Origin: Yinghuangia soli
GTDB taxonomy: Bacteria > Actinomycetota > Actinomycetes > Streptomycetales > Streptomycetaceae
Assembly: GCF_021502675.1 (NCBI RefSeq)
Contig: NZ_JAKFHA010000025.1
Span: 1 to 64,000 of the forward strand
DNA: 64,000 bases
Reading direction: 5' to 3'
Numbering within the stretch: position 1 is the stretch's first letter; the number at the start of each line of letters is the position of its first letter. The notes under the pieces were generated by a model. The model ran no database searches. It saw only the letters and a list, made by a program, of their open reading frames with translations, and had not been told where the DNA came from. Below, one piece after another: positions 8,463 through 16,785 of the stretch. Both the position numbers and the translations under genes were made by a program.

Positions 8463-9103
8463 GCCATGCGCTGCATCAAACGGGGCAAGCCACCCCGACA
8501 CACATCCGCTCCGCGCGGACCGCGGACGCGAGACGAGGCAACCACCGCCATCCCGAGCGCGGGAGACGCAGAACCGCAGCCCGCAGGGGAACGGGAGTTC
8601 GCCGGAACGGGGCGGCATGAAGACGGGCCTGTGGGGAGGAGGACTCAAAGCACGGCGGGCAACAGACGCGGGGACGGAGGCTCGACGGGACAGGGGTGGG
8701 CGCTTGGCGGGGAGCGGGCGGGGGCCCGGCGAAACGGCGAGGCGCAGGACCACGGGACGGCAAAGCCACGAAACTGCGCAGCCCCGACGCGGCGGGGTCG
8801 AGGGCCCGGGCTGGCGGCTGGCGGCTGGCGGCTGGCGGCTGGCGGCTGGCGGCTGGCGGCTGGCGGCTGGCGGCAACGTTCTCCCCAGCACCGCAGGCGC
8901 GGCAAGGAACGCGTGGACCAGCGGGCCAACGCAGCACGCGGGGGGCGGGCGACGCAGCGAGGCCACCCGGAAGCGCGGAGCCACGAGGCGGCGAGGCGGC
9001 GAAGGGAGCCCTCTCCCCTCCCCCTCCTCAAATAGGACGTTGGATTACCCACTCCCCCGTTGTGTCTTGTGAAGGCAATCCCCCCGCGATAGGAACAGGC
9101 ATC
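8463..9103. other. Non-coding 640-bp gap with a minisatellite
   Basis: Between the LAL regulator (leaving to the left) and the DUF1214 gene (leaving to the right) I see no convincing coding sequence. The open frames here are Arg/Gly/Trp-rich artefacts of the repeats. The gap holds the nine-copy CTGGCGG array at 8811-8873. Its right end, from about 9030, drops to lower GC (AATAGGACGTTGGATTACC), which is where promoters for the rightward gene would be expected. Confidence 0.6.
8811..8873. repeat. Heptanucleotide tandem repeat, CTGGCGG x 9
   Basis: Nine perfect, uninterrupted copies of the 7-mer CTGGCGG occupy exactly 63 bp. The array is bounded by GGGCCCGGG on the left and CAACGTT on the right. 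Seven is not a multiple of three, yet 21 bp is, so frames read it as a seven-residue repeat, which creates false ORFs on both strands. The perfection suggests recent slippage and a copy number that may vary between strains. Confidence 0.95.
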
Positions 9104-10276
9104 GTGATCATGCAGGTCTCCGGGGCGAGTTGGGGGCAATCGATGGATGCTGTGGGCGAGGCGTACCGCGAGCTGCTCGATGCAGCAGCCGGGCTGGATG
9201 CCGACTGGGCGGCCAAGGTGCCGGACGGGCAGGCACGGCTGGAGGGCTACCACTGGGCGATGTCGCTGCTGTCGATCGCGCAGGACGTGTTCGTGAGCGC
9301 GGATGCCGCGCGGCCGCGGTTCGTCGACATCGTCGGGCCGTACCGCAAGTTCTACGGCGACAACCCGGACGCCTTCTACCAGTTCGCTCCGCTGGATCCG
9401 GCGCGCGGCTACCGGGTGACCGGGCGGCGCGGGGATGCCGTGTACCTGTCGCTGACCGTGTACGGGACGGCGCTGGACAGCACCGGGGACCGGATCGTCG
9501 ACACGGACCGGATCGTCGGCCTGGTCAACGACCGCGACCTCGCCTTCGACGCGGACGGCAGGTTCGAGATCGTGCTCGCCCCCGCGCGGCCCGCCGGGTA
9601 CACGGGTGCGTTCGTGGAGCTCGTCCCGGAGACGGTGTGCGCGATCACCCGCGACTACCTGACCGACGCGGTCGAGGGGCGGCGGGTCGAGTGGCGCATC
9701 GAACCGCTGGGCGCGGACGCGGGGTTCGCCGCCGCGCCGACCGGGCACCGGCTGGACGCGGAGGACCAGGCCGAGCGGTTCCGGGCCGCGGCGCGGTGGG
9801 TCCGGCGGCACGGGCAGATGTTCCCGTCCACCGCGCACACCCCCAACACCGTGGCCGAGCCGTACCCGGTGCCGACCGTGACGCGCGGCTGGGCGGCGGG
9901 CGATGCCTGCTACGCGTCCGGGGCGTTCGCCCTGGACAAGGGCCAGGCACTGGTGGTGCGCGGCCGTTCACCCGAATGCGTGTTCTGGAACGTCTGCTTG
10001 TGGAACGGCTTCCTCACCACGTTCAACTACGAATACCGCGACACCGAGCCGGTCTCCCTCAACGGTGCGCAGGTCCGGTATGAGCCGGACGGCTCCTGGA
10101 CGGTGGTGATCGCCCACGAGAACCCGGGCCGCCCCGAGTGGCCGAACTGGATCTCCACGGCCGGGCACGGCTCCGGGATCCTGTGGTTCCGCTGGTTCCT
10201 GGCCGAGGCCCTGCCCGAGCGCCCGACGGTCGAACTCGTCGAACTTGCCGAACTGGCCGACCCGGCCGGGGTGTAG
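9104..10276 (+). CDS. DUF1214 domain-containing protein
   Basis: A 390-residue protein without a signal peptide or membrane segment. The C-terminal half (about residues 230-385), including WAAGDACYASGAFALDKGQAL and FWNVCLWNGF, matches what I know of DUF1214. The N-terminal half (YRELLDAAAGLDADWAAK, then a fold with FYGDNPDAFYQFAPLD) is typical of the longer actinobacterial members. Function unknown; DUF1214 proteins often neighbour oxidoreductases or sulfotransferases elsewhere. Start GTG 9104 has AGGA about 9 nt upstream; ATG 9110 is an alternative. It stands alone, followed by a 200-bp gap before the L,D-transpeptidase. Confidence 0.75.
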   Translation: MIMQVSGASWGQSMDAVGEAYRELLDAAAGLDADWAAKVPDGQARLEGYHWAMSLLSIAQDVFVSADAARPRFVDIVGPYRKFYGDNPDAFYQFAPLDPARGYRVTGRRGDAVYLSLTVYGTALDSTGDRIVDTDRIVGLVNDRDLAFDADGRFEIVLAPARPAGYTGAFVELVPETVCAITRDYLTDAVEGRRVEWRIEPLGADAGFAAAPTGHRLDAEDQAERFRAAARWVRRHGQMFPSTAHTPNTVAEPYPVPTVTRGWAAGDACYASGAFALDKGQALVVRGRSPECVFWNVCLWNGFLTTFNYEYRDTEPVSLNGAQVRYEPDGSWTVVIAHENPGRPEWPNWISTAGHGSGILWFRWFLAEALPERPTVELVELAELADPAGV

Positions 10277-10480
10277 GAGCCGAATCGACCTCGTGCGGCG
10301 TGCAACCACGGCTCGGACATAAGCGTCGGAATGGATGCGGGCAGGGTGGCACGGGGTACCGATCGCCTTGGTCCGCCCGGGTGAACGCCGAGATGCGCCA
10401 TCCCGGGACCGGCCGTGATCCTGGATGCCTGCCCGCGCCCGCGCGGCATGCGTCCTCCGACCGACTCGAGCAGGAGACCC

Positions 10481-11089
10481 ATGGCAGTCCAGCGAATAGC
10501 CCGACGCTCCGACCGCTCCTCCGATGTCGGCGACGATGACGGTGCAGGCGGGTACGACGCCTCCTCCGCGTCCGGCCCCGACAGCGCTCCGGGTCCCGGG
10601 GCGCGCGGCCTGCGCAGGCCGGTGCGGCGCCTGCTGCTGTCCGCCTCGCTGGCCGGCGCGCTGCTGATGGCGCTGGCTCCGGCGTCCGAGGCGGCCGCGC
10701 CGAAGAAGGCGTCGAACCCGTGCCCGCGCGGCTACGTCCGCATCGTGTGCGTGGACCTGAACAACCAGCAGCTGTGGATGCAGGACAAGAACGGCAAGCG
10801 CACGTTCGGCCCCGTTCCGATCCGCAGCGGCCGCAAGGGCTACCCGACCCGCACCGGGCTGAAGAAGATCTACGTCAAGCGGGTCAAGGACTGGTCGTAC
10901 CTCTACAACGTGTCGATGCCGTACTCGCAGTACTTCGACGGCGGCCAGGCGTTCCACGCGTACGCGGGCAACATCTACAGCCAGCCGGGCTCGCACGGCT
11001 GCGTGAACATGCGGTACTCCGATGCGAAGCGCCTGTACTCGCTCACCAAGACGGGCGACCGCGCGTACATCTGGGGCAAGCGCCGCTGA
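10481..11089 (+). CDS. L,D-transpeptidase (YkuD domain), secreted
   Basis: A 202-residue protein. Residues 1-45 are a long basic and acidic leader, residues 46-72 a signal sequence (RRLLLSASLAGALLMALA with an Ala-rich cleavage region), and the rest a compact YkuD catalytic domain. The active-site motif SHGCVNMRYSDAKRLY is near residue 175, with the conserved His of HAYAGNIY upstream. Such enzymes make 3-3 cross-links in peptidoglycan or attach proteins to it, outside the membrane. ATG 10481 follows CAGGAG at a good spacing. No LysM or other wall-binding domain is present. A GC-rich hairpin at 11112-11157 separates it from the convergent LysR gene. Confidence 0.9.
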   Translation: MAVQRIARRSDRSSDVGDDDGAGGYDASSASGPDSAPGPGARGLRRPVRRLLLSASLAGALLMALAPASEAAAPKKASNPCPRGYVRIVCVDLNNQQLWMQDKNGKRTFGPVPIRSGRKGYPTRTGLKKIYVKRVKDWSYLYNVSMPYSQYFDGGQAFHAYAGNIYSQPGSHGCVNMRYSDAKRLYSLTKTGDRAYIWGKRR

Positions 11090-11111
11090 CCAGGCGTCCC
11101 CCGGATGCACC

Positions 11112-11157
11112 CCGAGGGCGGGGGCGGGCTGCAGTTGCGGCCGGCCTCCGCCCTCGG
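11112..11157. terminator. Bidirectional hairpin between convergent genes
   Basis: CCGAGGGCGG at 11112-11121 pairs perfectly with CCGCCCTCGG at 11148-11157 across a 26-nt loop. There is no T-run, as is common for actinomycete terminators. It lies between the stop codons of the L,D-transpeptidase and the LysR gene and can serve both. Confidence 0.6.
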
Positions 11158-11161
11158 CGTG

Positions 11162-12100
11162 TCAGCGGGCGGGGCCGGCGCCGTCCCCCGCGCCGGCGCC
11201 GGAGTCGGTGTCGAAGACGACGGAGCTGCTGATGCCGCGCGCGAAGCGGTAGAACGCGCGCACCTCGGGCCGCATCGGTTTGCGCGTGGTGGCCAGTCCG
11301 ATGCTGCGGTGCAGCGGTGGGTCGAAGGACCGCATGCGGACCACCGCGTCGAATTTGGCGAGGAGTTCGCGGTACCAGAGCATCGAGCCGAGCCCGCCGG
11401 CCACCGCGGTGAGCCAGGCGGCGCGCTCGTCGGTCTCCAGGACGACCGCCGGCTGCACGCCTTCGGCCGCGAAGAACTCGTCGTAGTCGGTGCGCCGGGC
11501 GCTGCCGCGGCCGGGCACGATCAGCCGCAGGCCGTGCAGGAGGTGCCGGGGCAGCGGGTCGGGCAGGTCGACGTCCGGCGGCGAGACCAGGACGACCTCG
11601 TACGGCCGGATCAGGTCGATCTCGAGGTCGGGCGGGACGGGCAGGTCGGTGAGCCCGACGTCGATGTCGCCGTTGCGCAGTGCCTCGTGGACGGGTTCGC
11701 GGCCGCCGTAGGTGACCACGTCGACGGTGATGCCGGGCAGGTGCCGGGCGAACCGCGGGGACAGTGCGCTGATCATCTGGATGGCGAGGGCGGGGCTGGT
11801 GCCGAGCCGCACCGGGCGCGATGCGGCCGCCGCGGCGGCGGCAGCTGCGCGGCCGCGGCCTTCGCCGATCGCCGCGACGCCGGCCAGCACGCGGTGCGCG
11901 AGCAGCACCACGCTCTCGCCTTCGGGGGTGAGCCGGGCGCGCCCCTGCGCGCGGACGAGTAATTGGACCTTGAGTTCGCGCTCCAACGACTGGACTGCAC
12001 GGGTGATGGCCGGCTGGGCGGTGAACAGTGCCTCTGCGGCTGCCGAGATGCTGCCGTGCTCCACGATCGCGATGAGGTAGCGCAACTGCTGGAGAGTCAC
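11162..12100 (-). CDS. LysR-family transcriptional regulator
   Basis: A 312-residue LysR-type regulator. The N-terminal winged helix (LQQLRYLIAIVEHGSISAAA, then AQPAITRAVQSLERELKVQLL) is complete, and an alanine-rich linker near residues 80-95 leads to the periplasmic-binding-like effector domain. The start is GTG 12100, giving the canonical VTLQQLRYL beginning. It is divergent from the GH1 beta-glucosidase gene 205 bp away, but that gene has its own TetR regulator and palindrome, so the target is open. The Asp/Gly/Ala-rich C-terminal tail is not conserved in the family. Confidence 0.9.
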   Translation of the reverse strand: MTLQQLRYLIAIVEHGSISAAAEALFTAQPAITRAVQSLERELKVQLLVRAQGRARLTPEGESVVLLAHRVLAGVAAIGEGRGRAAAAAAAAASRPVRLGTSPALAIQMISALSPRFARHLPGITVDVVTYGGREPVHEALRNGDIDVGLTDLPVPPDLEIDLIRPYEVVLVSPPDVDLPDPLPRHLLHGLRLIVPGRGSARRTDYDEFFAAEGVQPAVVLETDERAAWLTAVAGGLGSMLWYRELLAKFDAVVRMRSFDPPLHRSIGLATTRKPMRPEVRAFYRFARGISSSVVFDTDSGAGAGDGAGPAR

Positions 12101-12256
12101 GCGCGAGAACTTAGCGAGGCGAAGCGGAGGAAGGGATGCCGGTCCGGGACAAAAGTTGGTAACGGGAGCGGTCGTGCGGGGGCGCCGAGTGGCGCGGCCG
12201 GGCGCGGCGGTCCTGCGGGCAGGGCTATGCCGGAGCGGGGCGGGCGGGTACGCTGC

Positions 12257-12287
12257 CTCGAAAACCGTTCAATGAACGCTTTTCGAG
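12257..12287. promoter_or_regulatory. Near-perfect 31-bp palindrome upstream of the beta-glucosidase gene
   Basis: The half-sites CTCGAAAACCGTTCA and TGAACGCTTTTCGAG flank a single central base and match at 14 of 15 positions. The site ends 18 bp before the TTG start of the GH1 gene, where a bound repressor would block transcription or elongation. The size suits a TetR-type dimer, and the TetR gene directly after the GH1 gene is the natural candidate. It does not resemble the CebR/LacI boxes usual for Streptomyces glucosidases. Confidence 0.75.
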
Positions 12288-12305
12288 AAAGCGCGAGGGT
12301 CCGCC

Positions 12306-13685
12306 TTGAGCACGTCCGGCAGCACCGCACCCGACACGTCCTGGCTCACGCTGCCCGCGGGGTTCCGCTGGCCTGCCGGGTTCCTGTTCGGCGCCTCCAC
12401 GGCCCCGCATCAGGTCGAGGGCAACAACACGTCCAGCGACATGTGGGCGTTCGAGCGCGCCGCCGGGCCCGGCCATCCGCTGCTCAAGGAGCGCAGCGGC
12501 GACGCGGTGGACAGCTACCACCGCTGGCCGGAGGACATGGACCTGCTGGCCGGACTCGGCTTCTCCGCCTACCGGTTCGGCATCGAGTGGGCGCGCATCG
12601 AGCCGGAGCAGGGGCACGTCTCGCGCGCGGCCGTCGCGCACTACCGGGCCATGGTCCGCGGCGCGCTCGACCGGGGCCTGACCCCGGTGGTGACGCTGCA
12701 CCACTTCACCTCGCCGCTGTGGTTCACCGCCCGCGGGGGCTGGACCGCCCCGGACGCCCCCGAGTTGTTCGCGGCGTACGCGACCACCGCGGCGGAGATC
12801 CTCGGCGAGGGCGTGGAGTACGTGGCGACCCTCAACGAGCCGAACATGATCGCGGTGATGCAGGGGTTCCTGCAGGCGGCCGCGTCCGGCGCCGCGGACC
12901 CGTCCGGCAGCGGCAGCGGCACCGACCTCGCCGCCGCGGCCGCCGCGGCCGCCGACCCGGAGGTGCCCGACCGGCACATCCCCGGGCAGGAGCACGGCGC
13001 CGTCGCGCACGGCCTCCCGGCCCCGGACCCGGCCGTGACCGAGGCCCTCATCCGCGCGCACCGCGCCGCCCGGGCCGCGCTCAAGGCCGCCGACCCGCGC
13101 CTGAAGGTCGGCTGGACGGTGGCCAATCAGGTCTACCAGGCGGAGCCTGGTGCCGAGGCCGCCGCTGCCGCGTACTCCGGGCCCCGCGAGGACGTGTTCC
13201 TGGCGGCCGCCCGTGAGGACGACTGGGTCGGCGTGCAGGCGTACACCCGGACCCGGATCGGCCCGGACGGCCCGCTGCCGGCCCCGGCCGACGCCGAGCG
13301 GACGCTCACCGGCTGGGAGTTCTACCCGCCCTCGGTCGGCCACGCGATCCGGCACACCGCGGGCATCGTGGGCCCGGACGTCCCGATCCTGGTCACCGAG
13401 AACGGCATCGCGACCGCGGACGACACCCGCCGCGTCGCGTACACCTCGGGCGCGCTGGCGGCGGTGGCCGAGGCGGTCGCGGACGGCATCGACGTGCGCG
13501 GCTACCTGCACTGGTCCGCCCTGGACAACTACGAGTGGGGCTCCTACCGGCCGACGTTCGGGCTGATCGCGGTGGACCGCGAGACGTTCGAGCGCACCCC
13601 CAAGGAGTCCGCCCGCCTGCTCGGCGCACTGGCCGCCGCGGCCCGCACCGCCCCGACCGACGCGCCGGACGCCCCGGCAGGCTGA
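12306..13685 (+). CDS. Glycoside hydrolase family 1 beta-glucosidase
   Basis: A 459-residue GH1 enzyme expected to release glucose or related sugars from beta-glycosides in the cytoplasm (no signal peptide). The TIM barrel starts with FLFGASTAPHQVEGNN. The acid/base glutamate lies in TLNEPN (about residue 177) and the nucleophile in VTENGIA (about 365). HWSALDNYEWG near the end is the usual GH1 finish. An Ala/Gly/Ser-rich insertion after the acid/base motif (about residues 195-225) is unusual. The start is TTG 12306, with GAGGG 6 bp upstream. It is probably co-transcribed with the TetR gene 28 bp downstream and controlled by the 31-bp palindrome. Confidence 0.92.
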   Translation: MSTSGSTAPDTSWLTLPAGFRWPAGFLFGASTAPHQVEGNNTSSDMWAFERAAGPGHPLLKERSGDAVDSYHRWPEDMDLLAGLGFSAYRFGIEWARIEPEQGHVSRAAVAHYRAMVRGALDRGLTPVVTLHHFTSPLWFTARGGWTAPDAPELFAAYATTAAEILGEGVEYVATLNEPNMIAVMQGFLQAAASGAADPSGSGSGTDLAAAAAAAADPEVPDRHIPGQEHGAVAHGLPAPDPAVTEALIRAHRAARAALKAADPRLKVGWTVANQVYQAEPGAEAAAAAYSGPREDVFLAAAREDDWVGVQAYTRTRIGPDGPLPAPADAERTLTGWEFYPPSVGHAIRHTAGIVGPDVPILVTENGIATADDTRRVAYTSGALAAVAEAVADGIDVRGYLHWSALDNYEWGSYRPTFGLIAVDRETFERTPKESARLLGALAAAARTAPTDAPDAPAG

Positions 13686-13713
13686 TCCGGGCGGGCCGGT
13701 TAGGGTGCCTCCC

Positions 13714-14298
13714 ATGGCGAAACGGGGTCCCTACGAAAAGGGCGAGGCGAAGCGCCGCGAGGTGCTGCTCGCGGCGCTGGAGATCTTCGCGACCGAGGGC
13801 TACCGGGGCACGTCGCTGCGGAAGGTCGCGGCGCGGTGCGATCTGAGCCTGGCCGGCCTGATGCACTACTTCGCGTCCAAGGAGGACATGCTCACGCAGG
13901 TCCTCCGGATGCGCGACGAGGCGGCGAACACGCCCCGGACGGCGGAGCACTCAGTCCAGGACCACCTCGCGACGATCCGCAACAACTCGTCGACGCCGGG
14001 CCTGGTCGAGTTGTTCGTCTCGATGGCCGCGGCGGCCGGCGACCCGGAGCACCCGGCCCACGCGTTCTACGCCGAGCGCTACCCGGTCGTGCGCGAGCAC
14101 GCTGCCCGGCTGCTGCAGACCGCCATGGACGAGGGCCGCATGTCGACCGCGGTGCCCGCGGACCGGGCGGCGGTGATGCTGCTGTCGGTGGCGGACGGCG
14201 TGCAGTTGCAGTGGCTCGTCGACCGCTCGATCGACATGGAGCAGCCGATCGTGGACGCCCTGGCCCTGCTCGGCTACCGGGCCGGCGAGGCCAATTAG
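13714..14298 (+). CDS. TetR-family transcriptional regulator
   Basis: A 194-residue TetR-type regulator. The N-terminal DNA-binding helices are clear (REVLLAALEIFATEGYRGTSL, LSLAGLMHYFASKEDML), and the C-terminal helical domain is of the BetI/TetR_C_6-like size. ATG 13714 has AGGGTG at a good distance; GTG 13705 is less likely. It follows the GH1 gene by 28 bp and so should be part of that operon. The likely role is ligand-responsive repression of the beta-glucosidase through the palindrome at 12257-12287. It overlaps the convergent 102-residue gene by 4 bp. Confidence 0.9.
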   Translation: MAKRGPYEKGEAKRREVLLAALEIFATEGYRGTSLRKVAARCDLSLAGLMHYFASKEDMLTQVLRMRDEAANTPRTAEHSVQDHLATIRNNSSTPGLVELFVSMAAAAGDPEHPAHAFYAERYPVVREHAARLLQTAMDEGRMSTAVPADRAAVMLLSVADGVQLQWLVDRSIDMEQPIVDALALLGYRAGEAN

Positions 14299-14603
14299 TC
14301 CCGGAACTCGCGGCGGCACCAGAAGGACGGCTCCAGGCCCAGGCTCTTGAGCCAGGTCAGCTCGCCCCGGGTGACGATGTCCGTGCCCTGCGCGGCCAGC
14401 AGCGCGAGCACATCGTCGTCCGGGGTGCCGCCCAAGGCACCTAGTACAACCGGCACTTGGGCGGCGGCGACGGTCATGGCGTACTCGTACTCGCCGTCGT
14501 TGAGGTCCTGGCCGTCGATGACCAGGTCCCCGGCGTCGGTCAGCCGCGCGTCCACGTAGAGCTTGCGGGCGGCGTACATGCTCACGGTGCGGTTCCGGCT
14601 CAT
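14295..14603 (-). CDS. Small acidic protein of unknown function (102 aa)
   Basis: A 102-residue soluble acidic protein without signal or membrane segments. It starts MSRNRTVSMYAARKL and has the segment LVIDGQDLNDGEYEYAMTV, which looks like a compact beta-rich fold. I recognise no named family, although proteins of this look are common in Streptomyces. ATG 14603 is preceded by GAGG. It is convergent with the TetR gene, overlapping 4 bp, and lies downstream of the ATP-grasp gene on the same strand, 76 bp away, so it may share that transcript. Confidence 0.7.
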   Translation of the reverse strand: MSRNRTVSMYAARKLYVDARLTDAGDLVIDGQDLNDGEYEYAMTVAAAQVPVVLGALGGTPDDDVLALLAAQGTDIVTRGELTWLKSLGLEPSFWCRREFRD

Positions 14604-14679
14604 CGGCTGCCTCGCTCGTCGCGGTCCGGCCTCGTCAGGCGGTGTCCTGCGCAGGCTACCGCCGGACCGCGGCCCGCGG

Positions 14680-15504
14680 TCAGCGCACGACGGTCGGTGC
14701 CGGGCGGACGAAGGGGCGGTCGTGTGGCGGGAGTTCGACGAGTGGGCCGCCCGCGCGCAGGATCACGTCGAGGATCCGGTCCAGGTCGCAGGCGTAACCG
14801 CCGGACGCCCACGCGGCGTTGGCCTCGACGACCGCCCAGCCGAAGCCGTCGAGCCTGCCGACGTCGACGACGACCGCACTCGGCAGCGCCGCCGCCTGCG
14901 CGGCCAGCATGTGCGCAGCGAAGGCCAGGACCTCGTCCTGCTCCGCGCAGTCCTCGATCGGGGCGATGGCCAAGTCCCCGTCCACCGCGTAACGGCTCGC
15001 CGCCCGCACCTCGCCGTCGAGGACGAACAGCCGGTATTCGCTGCGGAAGGCCACCGCGTCGGAGATCAGCACCGCGGTGTCCGGGTCGGCGGCGTCCGGT
15101 CCCGGCAGCTGCGTGCCGTCCCGGTAGACGCGCGCCGCGAAGGACTTGTCGTTGGGCGGCTTCACGAACGCCGGGCGGCGCAGTTCCCAGGCCTCGGCCA
15201 GCGTGGCCGCGGTGATCCGCCGCCCGGTGAGGTCCTCGGGCAGCCGTGCGAGCCAGTCCTCGGGCGCCTCCAGCAGTCCCAGCGCCAGGTCCGCGGCGAC
15301 CGCGTCGGCGAACAGCGGCCCGGCGTACACGTGCGCGCGCAGACCGGGCGTCCCGGCCAGGTCGGCGGGCACCGTCCACCCGGTCAGGCGCTCGGCCCGC
15401 AGCCCGCGCCGGTGTGCGGCGCTCACCAGTCGGCGGTCCGTGTCGGTGCTGCGCGGCGCGAGGACGAGTACGCGCGGGTCGGGGGCGGTGGCTTGCGTGG
15501 TCAT
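14680..15504 (-). CDS. ATP-grasp domain protein (DUF4343-like)
   Basis: A 274-residue predicted ATP-dependent carboxylate-amine ligase-type protein. The nucleotide-binding core shows FVKPPNDKSFAARVY (about residues 115-130), the metal-binding strand FRSEYRLFVLDGEV (about 158) and the terminal VVEANAAWASGGYACD (about 232), a pattern I associate with DUF4343 proteins. Members may ligate amino acids or small acids, but no substrate is established. It is divergent from the HipA-like/DUF3037 pair with a 97-bp shared upstream region. The ribosome binding site before ATG 15504 is weak. Confidence 0.75.
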   Translation of the reverse strand: MTTQATAPDPRVLVLAPRSTDTDRRLVSAAHRRGLRAERLTGWTVPADLAGTPGLRAHVYAGPLFADAVAADLALGLLEAPEDWLARLPEDLTGRRITAATLAEAWELRRPAFVKPPNDKSFAARVYRDGTQLPGPDAADPDTAVLISDAVAFRSEYRLFVLDGEVRAASRYAVDGDLAIAPIEDCAEQDEVLAFAAHMLAAQAAALPSAVVVDVGRLDGFGWAVVEANAAWASGGYACDLDRILDVILRAGGPLVELPPHDRPFVRPAPTVVR

Positions 15505-15601
15505 GCACGGAGCATGCCGTACCGGCCCGGGACTGCGGCAACACTTTTGCGGGGCCCGCCCCGGGCGGCCGGGGGCCCGGGCGGCAGCTAGGCTGATCTT
15601 C

Positions 15602-16378
15602 GTGCTCCCCCTGGTCCATGCGATTCGCTACGTCACCCCGCTGCGCGAGGGCGGCTCTTTGCCCGGCATCGTCGAGGCCGACGATCTGGGCACGTACGTC
15701 GTCAAGTTCCGCGGCGCCGGGCAAGGTCCCAAGGTGCTCGTGGCCGAGGTCATCGTCGGCGAACTCGCCCGGCGGCTCGGGATGAGCGTGCCCGACCTGG
15801 TCCGGGTCGAGCTCGACCCGGTCATCGGCCGCAGCGAGCCCGACGAGGAGGTGCAGGACCTCCTGCGCGCCTCCGGCGGGCTCAACCTGGGCATGGACTT
15901 CCTGCCGGGCTCGGTCGGCTTCGACCCGGTGGCGTGGCAGCCCGATCCGGAGACCGCGGCGCGGGTGCTGTGGCTCGACGCGTTCACCAGCAACGTGGAC
16001 CGGACGTGGCGCAACCCGAACCTGCTGGTGTGGCACGACCGGTTGTGGCTCATCGACCACGGCGCCGCGCTGTGGTTCCACCACGCCTGGTCGGCCGCCA
16101 AGGCCGCCGCGTCGCGGCCGTACGACGCCTCCGACCACGTCCTCGCCCCCACTGCGGCCGGCCATCTGCGGGACGCCGACAAGGCGCTCGCCCCGCAGGT
16201 CACCCGCGGGCTGCTCACCGAGGTGACCGGTCTGGTGCCGGACGCCTGGCTCGACCCGACCGACGCCGAGCGCACCCTCGGCCTGGACACGCCGGACGCG
16301 CTGCGTACCGCGTACGTCGACCTCCTGCTCGACCGCCTCGCCCAGCGCGAGGCCTGGCTTCCGGCGGACGCCGTATGA
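15602..16378 (+). CDS. Short HipA-like kinase
   Basis: A 258-residue HipA-like protein kinase, much shorter than the roughly 440-residue classical toxin HipA. It lacks the usual N-terminal subdomain. A lysine-bearing strand (TYVVKFRGAGQG, about residue 33) can bind ATP. The catalytic loop reads SNVDRTWRNPNLL (about residues 132-145) and the metal-binding motif LIDHG follows. The start is GTG 15602. The stop overlaps the start of the DUF3037 gene (ATGA), so the two are translationally coupled; a HipA-like kinase beside DUF3037 is a recurring pair. No HipB-like DNA-binding antitoxin is adjacent. Whether DUF3037 neutralises or assists the kinase is unknown. Confidence 0.8.
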   Translation: MLPLVHAIRYVTPLREGGSLPGIVEADDLGTYVVKFRGAGQGPKVLVAEVIVGELARRLGMSVPDLVRVELDPVIGRSEPDEEVQDLLRASGGLNLGMDFLPGSVGFDPVAWQPDPETAARVLWLDAFTSNVDRTWRNPNLLVWHDRLWLIDHGAALWFHHAWSAAKAAASRPYDASDHVLAPTAAGHLRDADKALAPQVTRGLLTEVTGLVPDAWLDPTDAERTLGLDTPDALRTAYVDLLLDRLAQREAWLPADAV

Positions 16379-16770
16379 CCACCGCCCCGCGCCCCCGCGA
16401 ATTCTTCGAGTACGCCCTGATCCGCGTGATCCCGCGGGTGGACCGCGGCGAGTGCATCAATGCCGGAGTCGTGCTCTACAGCCAGGCGTTCGACTTCCTC
16501 GGCGCCCGCACCCACCTGGACGTCCCGCGCCTGTGCGCGCTGGACCCGAGCGCGGACTCGGTCCAGACGCGCGCGGCGCTGGCCGCGTGGGAGCTGGTCT
16601 GCGCCGGTGCGCCGGCCGCCGGTCCGGCGGGTGTCGAGCCGCTCGGCCGCCGGTTCCGCTGGCTCACCGCGCCGCGCAGCGCGGTCGTCCAGCCCGGCCC
16701 GGTGCACGGCGGCCTCACCGCGAATCCGGCCGCTGACCTGGACCGGCTGTTCGATCTGCTGGTGCTGTAG
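16375..16770 (+). CDS. DUF3037 domain protein, partner of HipA-like kinase
   Basis: A 131-residue protein matching DUF3037 by its opening FFEYALIRVIPRVDRGECINAGVVLY and the RFRWLTAPRSAVVQPGPVH segment. It is soluble, with no signal peptide. The ATG overlaps the HipA-like stop by 4 bp, so it should be made in fixed proportion with the kinase. The context suggests a regulator, substrate or adaptor for it. Nothing in the sequence shows DNA binding, which argues against a simple HipB role. Confidence 0.85.
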   Translation: MTTAPRPREFFEYALIRVIPRVDRGECINAGVVLYSQAFDFLGARTHLDVPRLCALDPSADSVQTRAALAAWELVCAGAPAAGPAGVEPLGRRFRWLTAPRSAVVQPGPVHGGLTANPAADLDRLFDLLVL

Positions 16771-16785
16771 CGGGGATGCCGCGGG

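Noticed and set aside
8811-8873. CRISPR array
   Set aside because: The 7-bp units are contiguous without spacers and no cas genes are present.
10277-10480. Possible c-di-AMP (ydaO-type) riboswitch before the L,D-transpeptidase gene
   Set aside because: CCGGGTGAA and nearby inverted repeats are suggestive, but the other conserved ydaO blocks, such as CCCGAA-CGUCAGCUAACC, are missing.
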